Below, piece by piece: positions 1-7,104 of a stretch of 46,472 nucleotides of DNA. Position 1 is the stretch's first letter, and each line of letters opens with the position of its first letter. The DNA is taken from the NCBI RefSeq assembly GCF_026168105.1, contig NZ_LBMW01000056.1:1-46472 (forward strand). The letters are read 5' to 3'. Source of the stretch: Streptomyces hygroscopicus. Lineage in GTDB: Bacteria; Actinomycetota; Actinomycetes; Streptomycetales; Streptomycetaceae. The translations under genes were made by a program, and so were the position numbers. The notes beneath the pieces are model-generated. The model worked only from the letters and a program-made list of their open reading frames with translations. It was not told the DNA's origin and ran no database searches.

Positions 1-2
1 GG

Positions 3-1082
3 CGGGAGGTGCGCAACTTCCTGGTCGCCAACGCCGTCTACTGGTGCGAGGAGTTCCACATCGACGGTCTGCGTGTGGACGCGGTGGCCTCCATGCTCTA
101 CCTCGACTACTCACGGGAACCGGGCCAGTGGCGCCCGAACGAGTTCGGCGGGAACGACAACCCGGACGCGGTGGCCTTCCTGCAGGAGATGAACGCCACG
201 GTCTACCGCCGCTGCCCGGGAGTGATCACGGTTGCCGAGGAGTCCACGGCCTGGGACGGGGTCACCAGGCCCACCGACCGGGGCGGCCTCGGCTTCGGAC
301 TGAAGTGGAACATGGGCTGGATGCACGACTCCCTCGTGTACGTGTCCAAGGATCCCGTGCACAGGAAGTACCACCACAACGAGATGACGTTCTCGATGGT
401 GTACGCATACAGCGAGAACTTCGTGCTTCCCATCTCCCACGACGAGGTGGTCCACGGCAAGCAGTCCCTCGTGTCGAAGATGCCCGGCGACTGGTGGCAG
501 CGCCGCGCCAACCACCGCGCCTACCTGGGCTTCATGTGGGCCCACCCGGGCAAGCAACTCCTCTTCATGGGCCAGGAGTTCGCCCAGGGCGGAGAATGGT
601 CGCCGGACCACGGCCCGGACTGGTGGCTGCTGGACCCGGCGTACGGTGCGGAACCCGACCACCGGGGTGTGCGGGACCTGGTCCGCGATCTGAACACGAT
701 CTACCGCGGCACCCCGGCGCTGTGGCAGCGCGACACCGAACCGTCCGGCTTCGAGTGGGTGGTGGGCGACGCTGCCGACGACAACGTCTTCGCGTTCCTG
801 CGGTTCGACGCGGCGGGCACGCCCCTGCTGGCCGTCTCGAACTTCTCCCCCGTCGTCCGGCACCACTACCGCCTGGGCGCCCCCGACGACATCCCGGCTT
901 GGCGGGAAGTCCTGAACACCGACCTGGCGAAGTACGGCGGCGGTGATGTCCGCAACCCGGAGCCGCTCACCCCCGACTCCACCCCCTGGCAAGGCATTCG
1001 CCTCACCCTTCCGCCCCTCGCCACCATCTGGCTGTGCCCTGCTGTCCCGCCGTGCGACGTGGAGCGACCTCCTTCACACTGA
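3..1082 (+). CDS. glgB: 1,4-alpha-glucan branching enzyme, C-terminal part (5' end outside window)
   Basis: Forms alpha-1,6 branches in glycogen (GH13). The open frame enters from the left edge; an internal GTG at 9 is not the true start. All three GH13 catalytic positions are visible: the nucleophile Asp in GLRVDAVASM (near 78), the acid/base Glu in VAEEST (near 237), and the transition-state Asp in ISHDEVVHGK (near 437). The C-terminal beta domain runs to LATIWL. About 360 residues are present, roughly half of a Streptomyces GlgB. The glycogen genes that usually precede it (treS, pep2, glgE) would lie upstream if the normal order holds. Family identity is very sure. Confidence 0.96.
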   Translation, partial: REVRNFLVANAVYWCEEFHIDGLRVDAVASMLYLDYSREPGQWRPNEFGGNDNPDAVAFLQEMNATVYRRCPGVITVAEESTAWDGVTRPTDRGGLGFGLKWNMGWMHDSLVYVSKDPVHRKYHHNEMTFSMVYAYSENFVLPISHDEVVHGKQSLVSKMPGDWWQRRANHRAYLGFMWAHPGKQLLFMGQEFAQGGEWSPDHGPDWWLLDPAYGAEPDHRGVRDLVRDLNTIYRGTPALWQRDTEPSGFEWVVGDAADDNVFAFLRFDAAGTPLLAVSNFSPVVRHHYRLGAPDDIPAWREVLNTDLAKYGGGDVRNPEPLTPDSTPWQGIRLTLPPLATIWLCPAVPPCDVERPPSH

Positions 1083-1095
1083 AATTCCCCGGAGA

Positions 1096-1150
1096 ATTCC
1101 CGGAGCCCGGCAATTCCCGAGATTTCCGGCGTCGTGTCACTTCCGGGAAT
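1096..1150. terminator. Long inverted repeat after glgB
   Basis: ATTCCCGGA at 1096-1104 pairs perfectly with TCCGGGAAT at 1142-1150, with a 37-nt loop holding further GGAATT/CCGG fragments. It could be an intrinsic terminator for glgB or part of the sigma-gene control region. There is no U-tract, as is normal in Streptomyces. Confidence 0.35.
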
Positions 1151-1186
1151 CGTGCGATCGCCGGGAGTGAACCCGCATGAGAAACT

Positions 1187-1211
1187 GTTTGACGGAATGA
1201 AAGGGGGGAAT
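1187..1211 (+). promoter_or_regulatory. Candidate SigB-family promoter of the sigma gene
   Basis: GTTT at 1187-1190, a 15-nt spacer, then GGGAAT at 1206-1211. The Streptomyces SigB-type consensus is roughly GTTT-N14-16-GGGTAT, so this differs at one -10 base. It lies about 140 bp before the ATG of a SigB/F/G-family sigma gene, which suggests autoregulation or control by a sister sigma. Confidence 0.4.
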
Positions 1212-1347
1212 GGCCCCAATAGTGCTTCGGACAGGAGGCACGTTCGTGGGAGCTGGCCCACCAGACCCGGCGTGACCCGTGTGTCCCGTGAGTGCGCCCT
1301 CCCATGGTGACTGTCCAATCAGCCCCCTGAGGGAGTTGAAAAGCACC

Positions 1348-2142
1348 ATGCGCATCACGGTGAAAGCGAAGCAACACCCGCACGACGACGCCCCCGATAC
1401 CAGCGAGGATTTCGCGCAGCTGCGGGGTCTGCCCGACAGCCCCGAGCGGCAGGCGCTGCGCGACGACATCGTCAGGTCGTGGCTGCCCATGGCCGAGCGC
1501 ATCGCCCGGCGCTACCGGGGACGAGGCGAGTCCGTCGAGGACCTGTGCCAGGTTGCGGCGCTGGGCCTGGTCAAGGCCGTCGACCGCTTCGATCCCACGC
1601 GCGGATATGCGTTCGAAAGCTATGCGATCCCCACCATCACCGGCGAGATCAAGCGGCACTTCCGGGACCACATGTGGGTCCTGCATGTGCCGCGTCGCGT
1701 CCAGGACCTGCGTAATCGCGTCCGGGTGGCGGTCAAGGAGATCTCCCAGGAGACCCCCGGGCGCGGCCCGACCATCACCGAGATCGCCGAGCACGCGCAC
1801 CTCAGCGAGGACGACGTACGCGTGGGTCTCGAGGCGATGGACAGCTTCACCGCACTCTCACTGGATGCGGAGGTGGCGGGCAGTGACGACGGATACGCGC
1901 TGGGCGACGCGCTGGGCGACGCCGACTCCGGCTACGACCTGATCGTCGACCGCGAAGCAGTCAAGCCATGGCTGCGGTCCCTGCCCGAACGTGAGCGCAC
2001 CATCCTCTATCTGCGCTACTTCCGCGGCATGACCCAGAGCCGCATCGCGAACCAGCTCGGCATCTCCCAGATGCACGTCTCGCGTCTGCTCAGCGGCTGC
2101 TGCGCGCGGGTGCGCGAAGAGGCGCTGGCCGACACCGCATGA
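1348..2142 (+). CDS. RNA polymerase sigma factor, SigB/SigF/SigG subfamily
   Basis: Alternative sigma-70 factor of the stress/sporulation group. Region 2 contains the core-binding segment with DLCQVAALGLVKAVDRFDP followed by FESYAIPTITGEIKRHFRD, a hallmark of the SigB/F/G group. Region 3 is PTITEIAEHAHLSEDDV, and region 4 has LRYFRGMTQSRIANQLGISQMHVSRLL as the -35-binding helix-turn-helix. Length is 264 aa, usual for the group. The ATG at 1348 is chosen because GAGGGAG precedes it; an upstream ATG at 1279 has no ribosome site and adds non-conserved residues. No anti-sigma or anti-anti-sigma gene is adjacent, so its partner must be elsewhere. Which of the several Streptomyces paralogues it is cannot be told. 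Confidence 0.92.
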   Translation: MRITVKAKQHPHDDAPDTSEDFAQLRGLPDSPERQALRDDIVRSWLPMAERIARRYRGRGESVEDLCQVAALGLVKAVDRFDPTRGYAFESYAIPTITGEIKRHFRDHMWVLHVPRRVQDLRNRVRVAVKEISQETPGRGPTITEIAEHAHLSEDDVRVGLEAMDSFTALSLDAEVAGSDDGYALGDALGDADSGYDLIVDREAVKPWLRSLPERERTILYLRYFRGMTQSRIANQLGISQMHVSRLLSGCCARVREEALADTA

Positions 2143-2152
2143 TCCCCCGCCG

Positions 2153-2185
2153 GCTTGCCGGAACCCCCGGGAGGGGCCGGCAAGC
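2153..2185 (+). terminator. Hairpin terminator of the sigma gene
   Basis: GCTTGCCGG (2153-2161) pairs with CCGGCAAGC (2177-2185); inside, CCCC and GGGG can extend the stem after a small AA bulge. It starts 11 bp after the sigma stop codon. Confidence 0.65.
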
Positions 2186-2357
2186 ATTCGGCCGCCCGGA
2201 CCGCTCGCCGACCGGACGGCCGTTTGCGGTGGGCTCACTGCCGAACCCTCCCGGGAACGGTTTGGCAGGTCGCCGCCCTTTCCGGACTATCCGTCAGAGG
2301 GTTTTTGAAACGCTCTCGCCCATATGCGGGGAGATGAATCACGAGGCGACCGAGCGG

Positions 2358-2398
2358 CACCTCCCCGAGAGGCACAGCCCGCCACCTCCCCGAGAGGC
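2358..2398. repeat. Two 16-bp direct repeats next to the ANTAR gene
   Basis: CACCTCCCCGAGAGGC occurs at 2358-2373 and again at 2383-2398, 25 bp apart. Each copy can fold as CCTC/GAGG, giving tandem small hairpins just downstream of the ANTAR stop codon. They may act as a terminator; see findings for another possibility. Confidence 0.6.
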
Positions 2399-2406
2399 GG
2401 GGCGCG

Positions 2407-2763
2407 TCATCGGGGCTGGGGCCCCTCCGGAAGCTGGGTGGGTCCGTAACAGTCGAGTGTGTCCTCCAGAAGAACCCGGATGTCTTCCGGCAGATCCCCG
2501 TCGCGACCCCAGATGAGTATCAGCTCCGCGACATTCCGCAGCTTGATGTTCGCGCGCTGGGAGACTTCCCGGAGCACATTCCACCCCTGGTCGGGGGTCA
2601 CATGCCCGAGGGCGACCAGCATGCCGATGGCCTGGTCCACGACCGCGTGCGAAGTGACGGCCTCCTTGAGCTGGCCGACCTCCTCCTCCAGCTGGAGGAT
2701 CCTCTCCGCTTCAGGGGCGGTGGCATCCGGATCACTGTTTCCCGGACGGGCATTCGAGGTCAT
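2407..2763 (-). CDS. ANTAR domain protein
   Basis: Predicted RNA-binding antitermination-type regulator of 118 aa. Residues about 23-50 form a short coiled coil (AERILQLEEEVGQLKEAV). The ANTAR three-helix domain follows: VVDQAIGMLVALGHVTPDQGWNVLREVSQRANIKLRNVAELI. There is no GAF or response-regulator sensor domain, so it is a minimal ANTAR protein, which is common in Streptomyces. The ATG at 2763 is preceded by GGAGGGG at good spacing; the longer in-frame extension to 2907 would overlap the divergent glycosylase start and is rejected. The gene is convergent with the sigma factor and divergent from the glycosylase. Targets are unknown. Confidence 0.85.
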   Translation of the reverse strand: MTSNARPGNSDPDATAPEAERILQLEEEVGQLKEAVTSHAVVDQAIGMLVALGHVTPDQGWNVLREVSQRANIKLRNVAELILIWGRDGDLPEDIRVLLEDTLDCYGPTQLPEGPQPR

Positions 2764-2905
2764 CGTCCCCTCCGGGGCAGTGGCTTGGCGATCGGCGATG
2801 TCCGGCTTCCCTCCATCCTCACCATTCGAGCAGGTGTGTGCGAGCGGAGGGAAGGGGTACTCCTGGACCGGGCAGGCACAGCGGGGCCCCGGAGGTGAGT
2901 CAGGC

Positions 2906-3565
2906 ATGAGCCGTTCCGACGACGCCCGGGCGACCGCGTACGACGCGAGCCCGTTCCTGCCGCGCGACGGCGGGCTCGACGCGTACCGGCGCGCCGCCGC
3001 GAAGTGTCAGGGCTGCCCCCTGTACGAGAACGCAACCCAGACCGTGTTCGGCAGGGGTGACCCCTCGGCGCGGGTCGTCCTGGTGGGGGAGCAGCCCGGT
3101 GACCAGGAGGACCGGCAGGGGGAACCCTTCGTCGGCCCGGCAGGCCGTCTGCTCGACAAGGCGCTGGCGGAAGCCGGAATCGACCGGGGCAGCGCCTATG
3201 TCACCAACGCGGTCAAGCACTTCAAGTTCACCGTCCCCGAACGCGGCAAGCGGCGCATTCACAAGCCGCCGACCCTGCGCGAGATGTCCGCCTGCCGACC
3301 CTGGCTGGGTGCCGAGCTGGACCTGGTCCGCCCCGAGGTCGTGGTCGCCCTGGGCGCGACGGCGGGCAAGGCGTTGCTGGGCGGCTCGTTCCGGGTCACC
3401 AAGGACCGGGGGAGCCTGCTGCCGATGCCCGGAGCCGAACAGGAGCGGTACGTCGTCGCCACCGTGCACCCCTCGGCGATCCTGCGCGCCGACGACCGGG
3501 AGGCGGCCTACGCCGGACTCGTGTCGGACCTGAAGGTGGCGGCGCGGGTGCTGAACGGCTCCTGA
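2906..3565 (+). CDS. udgX: UdgX-type uracil-DNA glycosylase
   Basis: Uracil-DNA glycosylase of the superfamily 4/5-related UdgX group, 219 aa. Motif A is GEQPGDQEDRQGEPFVGPAGRLLD (residues 61-84). The diagnostic loop KRRIH lies at 115-119; in mycobacterial UdgX the equivalent His attacks the deoxyribose and leaves the enzyme covalently bound to the abasic site. The C-terminal catalytic motif is HPSAILR. Iron-sulfur ligands visible are Cys34 and Cys37 (CQGC) and Cys130; I find no fourth cysteine, so the last ligand may be a non-Cys residue. GGAGG precedes the ATG at 2906. It is an orphan transcription unit with a hairpin after the stop. Confidence 0.9.
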   Translation: MSRSDDARATAYDASPFLPRDGGLDAYRRAAAKCQGCPLYENATQTVFGRGDPSARVVLVGEQPGDQEDRQGEPFVGPAGRLLDKALAEAGIDRGSAYVTNAVKHFKFTVPERGKRRIHKPPTLREMSACRPWLGAELDLVRPEVVVALGATAGKALLGGSFRVTKDRGSLLPMPGAEQERYVVATVHPSAILRADDREAAYAGLVSDLKVAARVLNGS

Positions 3566-3581
3566 GCTGCGGCCTGGAACT

Positions 3582-3601
3582 CGCCCGGCCGGAGCCGGGC
3601 G
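3582..3601 (+). terminator. Hairpin terminator after udgX
   Basis: CGCCCGGC (3582-3589), tetraloop CGGA, GCCGGGCG (3594-3601). Perfect 8-bp stem 17 bp after the stop codon. Confidence 0.6.
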
Positions 3602-3670
3602 CCGTCGGCGGCACCCCGGACGGGTCACCAGAACGAGCGTGCGCCACCGTCCGGCCGGTGCAATGGACGC

Positions 3671-4351
3671 GTGACCGCGAGCCCGGACGACTGCCTGGCC
3701 CGTAACGACTGGATCTGCGGTGAGTATCTGCGCACCCGCCGCCACATCCTCCTCGAAGCGGTGCTCCAGCATCTGCAACTGACCGCGGCCTCCGTGCTGA
3801 TCGCCCTCGTCATCGCCGTACCGATGGCCGTGCTCGCGCGCCGCTGGGGCTGGGCCGCCCCTCCGGTCCTCGGCGTCACCACGATCCTCTACACGATCCC
3901 GTCCCTGGCGATGTTCTCGCTGCTGCTTCCCCTGTACGGGCTGTCGGCGGCCCTGGTCGTCGCGGGCCTGGTCCTCTACTCCCTCACCCTGCTGGTCCGG
4001 AACATCCTCGCGGGCCTGCGGGCCGTCCCCGAGGACACCCGGCAGGCCGCCCGGGGCGTGGGGTACGGGCCGGTGCGGCTGCTGCTGACCGTCGAACTGC
4101 CGCTCGCCCTGCCGGCCGCCATGGCCGGACTGCGCATCGCCACGGTCTCGGCGTTCTCCCTGGTCACGGTGGGAGCGATCGTCGGCTTCGGCGGACTCGG
4201 CAACCTGATCTACGCCGGCATGAACACATACTTCAAGGCACAGGTGCTGACCGCGTCCGTGCTGTGCGTGGTGATCGCGGTGGCGGCCGACCTGCTGCTG
4301 CTCGGTGCGCAGCGGCTGATCACGCCCTGGACGAGGGCGGGGCGGGAATGA
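3671..4351 (+). CDS. ABC transporter permease, glycine betaine/carnitine/choline type
   Basis: Inner-membrane permease of the OpuB/OpuC/ProW family, 226 aa. It has an N-terminal hydrophilic stretch, about five membrane segments, and the EAA loop for ATPase contact at QAARGVGYGPVRLLLTVELPLALPAAMAGLRIA. The GFGGLGNLIYAG motif near the C-terminus is typical of this family. Start is GTG at 3671, with only a weak upstream ribosome site. Its stop overlaps the start of the next permease by four bases (ATGA), so the pair are translated together. It probably imports a quaternary amine osmolyte; substrate is inferred from family only. Confidence 0.88.
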   Translation: MTASPDDCLARNDWICGEYLRTRRHILLEAVLQHLQLTAASVLIALVIAVPMAVLARRWGWAAPPVLGVTTILYTIPSLAMFSLLLPLYGLSAALVVAGLVLYSLTLLVRNILAGLRAVPEDTRQAARGVGYGPVRLLLTVELPLALPAAMAGLRIATVSAFSLVTVGAIVGFGGLGNLIYAGMNTYFKAQVLTASVLCVVIAVAADLLLLGAQRLITPWTRAGRE

Positions 4352-5019
4352 ACACCCTCGGCGCCACCTGGCACTGGCTCACCGACCCCGCCCACTGGGC
4401 CGGGGACGACGGCATCCGGCACCGATGGGAGCAGCATCTCGTCCTGACCGTCGTCTGTCTGCTCATCGCTTGCGTGATCGCGCTGCCCGTCGCGCTGGTT
4501 CTCGGCCACCTCGGCAAGGGCGGCGCGCTCGCCGTCAACATCTCCAATGTCGGCCGCGCCGTCCCCACCTTCGCCGTGCTGGTTCTCCTGCTGCTCACGC
4601 CGGTCGGGGCCTGGGGCGAGGGCCCGACCGTCGTGGCGCTCGTCCTGTTCGCCGTGCCGCCGCTGCTCACCAACGCGTACGTCGGCATGCGCGAGGTCGA
4701 CCGCGATGTGGTGCGGTCGGCGCGGGGGATGGGGATGACGGGCCGGCAGATGCTGTTCCGCGTGGAACTGCCCCTTGCGCTCCCCTTGGTCCTCAATGGG
4801 GTGCGGATCGCCGCCGTGCAGCTCGTCGCGACCGCCACGATCGCCGCGCTGGCGGGCGGCGGCGGACTCGGGCGCATCATCACCGCGGGCTTCAATCTGG
4901 CCAGTACGCCACAGGTGGTCGCCGGGGCCGTCCTCGTGGCCGTGTTCGCGCTGGTCGTGGAGGGAGTCCTCGAGGCCGTCGAGCGGCTGGCCCCGCGTCG
5001 GACACGAGACTCGCGATGA
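4348..5019 (+). CDS. Second ABC permease, glycine betaine/choline type
   Basis: Paralogue of the preceding permease, 223 aa. Hydrophobic segments begin near residue 30 (LVLTVVCLLIACVIALPVALVLG). The EAA loop is SARGMGMTGRQMLFRVELPLALPLVLNGVRIA, and GGGGLGRIITAGFN mirrors the GFGGLGN motif of its partner. The ATG at 4348 overlaps the previous stop. OpuB/OpuC-type importers use two permeases of this kind in a heterodimer. The lipoprotein gene follows after 19 bp, so all three form one operon. Confidence 0.88.
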   Translation: MNTLGATWHWLTDPAHWAGDDGIRHRWEQHLVLTVVCLLIACVIALPVALVLGHLGKGGALAVNISNVGRAVPTFAVLVLLLLTPVGAWGEGPTVVALVLFAVPPLLTNAYVGMREVDRDVVRSARGMGMTGRQMLFRVELPLALPLVLNGVRIAAVQLVATATIAALAGGGGLGRIITAGFNLASTPQVVAGAVLVAVFALVVEGVLEAVERLAPRRTRDSR

Positions 5020-5038
5020 GCCGCGGACGAGGCTTCTG

Positions 5039-6037
5039 ATGCGACGGTACGCGGCGATCGCGAGCCTGTTCCTGGTCGCCGGCTGCACGACGGGACCCTC
5101 CCTGGAGACCCGCGGCCAGGTCACCGCGCCCCCCGGCGACAGCAGGCATCTGACCATCGGCTCGGCCGGTTTCACCGAGAGCGATCTGCTCGCCCAGATG
5201 TACGCGCTCCTGCTGAACCAGGCCGGCTACCGGACGTCCATCCTCACCGTCGCCAACCGAGAACTGTACGAACCTGCCCTGGAAGCAGGGCAGATCGACG
5301 TCGTCGCGGAGTACGCGGCCACCTTTGCGGACTGGCTCAACGCCAAGACCCACGGTGCGGGCGCCGCGCCCGTGGGCTCACCGGACCTCGACGCGACCAT
5401 GAAGGCCTTGCGGGCACTGGCCGCGCCCCGCGGCCTCACCGCGCTCGACCCCGGCCGGGCGGTCGACCAGAACGCCTTCGCGGTGACACGGTCGTACGCC
5501 CGTCGGCACCACCTCGGAACGCTGAGCGACCTCGGCAGGTCCGGCCTCGGGGTGCGGCTCGCGGCCGGTGACGAATGCGTCCAACGGCCGTACTGCGAAC
5601 CCGGGTTGAGGAAGACGTACGGCATCGACGTCATCGGTGTCGATCCCAAGGGCGTCGGCACCACCCAGGCCAAGCGGGCCGTCCAGAGCGGGCGGGACCA
5701 GATGGTGCTGACCACCACGACGGACGCGACCCTCGACTCGTTCGGTCTCGTGCTGCTCGCCGACGACAAGCACCTGCAGAACGCGGACTACATCGTCCCC
5801 GTCGTCAACCGCTCCCGCGCGGGCGGCGAACGCGTCACGAAGGCGCTCGGTGCCCTCAACTCCGTTCTCACCACCGCCGACTTGGCGTCGATGAACCAGC
5901 AGGTGGACAGCTGGCGACGGCTACCGGAGGACGTGGCGCGCACCTATCTCGAGGACAGGGGGCTCCTGAAGCAACGGGGCCGGGGTTCGGCTCAACCGTC
6001 CCGGCCGACTCAACCGAGGAAGCCGATGTGCACGTGA
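5039..6037 (+). CDS. Substrate-binding lipoprotein of the betaine/choline ABC importer
   Basis: Extracytoplasmic binding protein (OpuAC/QAT fold), 332 aa. The signal peptide ends in the lipobox LVAGC with lipidated Cys16. The mature domain has LTIGSAGFTESDLLAQMYALLL near its start, matching the family pattern of a first strand followed by the F/Y-TE-S loop. DVVAEYAATFADWL and YIVPVVNRSRA are further family landmarks. GGACGAGG precedes the ATG at 5039. The last 28 bp overlap the convergent lipoprotein gene on the other strand. The mature protein ends in an unusual basic, proline-rich tail (QPSRPTQPRKPMCT), partly encoded in the overlap. Confidence 0.88.
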   Translation: MRRYAAIASLFLVAGCTTGPSLETRGQVTAPPGDSRHLTIGSAGFTESDLLAQMYALLLNQAGYRTSILTVANRELYEPALEAGQIDVVAEYAATFADWLNAKTHGAGAAPVGSPDLDATMKALRALAAPRGLTALDPGRAVDQNAFAVTRSYARRHHLGTLSDLGRSGLGVRLAAGDECVQRPYCEPGLRKTYGIDVIGVDPKGVGTTQAKRAVQSGRDQMVLTTTTDATLDSFGLVLLADDKHLQNADYIVPVVNRSRAGGERVTKALGALNSVLTTADLASMNQQVDSWRRLPEDVARTYLEDRGLLKQRGRGSAQPSRPTQPRKPMCT

Positions 6038-7026
6038 TCGTGGTGGGTGTTGTCGCTGAAGAACTGGCCCGCCGTCGCCCCGCCCGACAGCTGGACGGGC
6101 CCACCGACGTTGTACGATCCGGCGGCCGCCGCGTCCCGCATGAAGCGCTCGATCAGAGCCCGCGGCGTCGCCGGGTCGACCACCGCCCGGCCGTCGATCC
6201 GCCAGACGTCGAACGCCCGGCCGCGCGGATGGTCGCTGGGCCGGTCGGTGCCGAAGACGTTCAGCGGATGCCCGGAGCGGACGACACTCACGTCCATCCG
6301 ATACCCGCCCGCCAGCCGCAGCATCGCGTTCAGCACACTGTGGTGGACCCGCCCGCTGAGCAGATCGGCCTCCGCCGCGGGCGGCAGCACGATCCTCGAG
6401 TTCATCAGCACCCTGCGGACGGCCGCCGGGGGTGAGGCGACGGCAGCGCCGGGCCGGGCCGGGTGCAGGGCGGTGACGGTCCACCCGGACCCGGTCCGCA
6501 CCAGGCGCACGTCGACCGTCGTACCTCCGGCGACGACCCGGTCACCGTGCAGGGTCCACTGCCGGCACACCACGAGGACGCTCGAAGAGTCCGTGAGGAT
6601 CCCGCCGTACTGGGCGTCCACCACCTGCAGCGCGGCCGCGTCGGCGGACGGCAGCAAGGGACCCGCCTGGTCCACCAGACCGGTGGGCAGCCGCAGAGCG
6701 GCCACCCGGGTCCTGGCGGCGGCCGTGCCGCCCTTCCCGGCGGGCCAGGCACCGATGGCCTCGACGAGCTGGACGGCGCGCGTCTTCACCTCGGGGTCGA
6801 TCTCGGCGGAGGTGGGCCGCCAGGGTGTGGTGCGGGGAAGGGCGGCCGGCCCGGGGGAGCCCGTACGGGACGCGCTCGCGGGCGGGATGCCGGAGCCCGT
6901 TCCCTGCCGGGTGGGGCGGGACGAACCACCGGTGCAGCCTGCGGCGCCGAGGAGCGCACCGGCCGCTCCCCACAGCACGACACGCCGCTCCACCGGCCGT
7001 GCCTCAGCCCCAGGACGACGAGTCAT
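6010..7026 (-). CDS. Secreted lipoprotein with M15-like (D-Ala-D-Ala carboxypeptidase fold) C-terminal domain
   Basis: 338-aa exported lipoprotein. The N-terminus has a Tat-like twin arginine (VERRVVLWG) and a lipobox GAAGC. After a Pro/Ser/Thr-rich linker the middle region is NTF2/SnoaL-like in appearance but not firmly assignable. The C-terminus carries the zinc-ligand pattern of M15/hedgehog-fold peptidases: SDHPRGRAFDVW (His and Asp) and, near the end, HHDHVHIGF. Start at the ATG 7026; a GTG at 7062 is possible but has no better ribosome site. It lies between the two halves of the betaine importer on the ATPase strand, 78 bp after it. Cell-wall peptide hydrolysis is inferred only from the motif. 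Confidence 0.72.
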   Translation of the reverse strand: MTRRPGAEARPVERRVVLWGAAGALLGAAGCTGGSSRPTRQGTGSGIPPASASRTGSPGPAALPRTTPWRPTSAEIDPEVKTRAVQLVEAIGAWPAGKGGTAAARTRVAALRLPTGLVDQAGPLLPSADAAALQVVDAQYGGILTDSSSVLVVCRQWTLHGDRVVAGGTTVDVRLVRTGSGWTVTALHPARPGAAVASPPAAVRRVLMNSRIVLPPAAEADLLSGRVHHSVLNAMLRLAGGYRMDVSVVRSGHPLNVFGTDRPSDHPRGRAFDVWRIDGRAVVDPATPRALIERFMRDAAAAGSYNVGGPVQLSGGATAGQFFSDNTHHDHVHIGFLG

Positions 7027-7104
7027 GTGGCCCAGTGTCCGCCGCCCGGGGACGTCACGCACGGATCTGCCGGGGGGTTGCCTTCAAGGGGTCCCAAGGC
7101 CCTT

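Noticed and set aside
2288..2320. SigB-like promoter at GGTTTTTG with CCATAT downstream
   Set aside because: The -10 would be CCATAT, too far from GGGTAT, and no + gene follows.
2459..2905. N-terminal extension of the glycosylase by 149 codons
   Set aside because: Antisense to the ANTAR gene; UdgX family length and a GGAGG site support the start at 2906.
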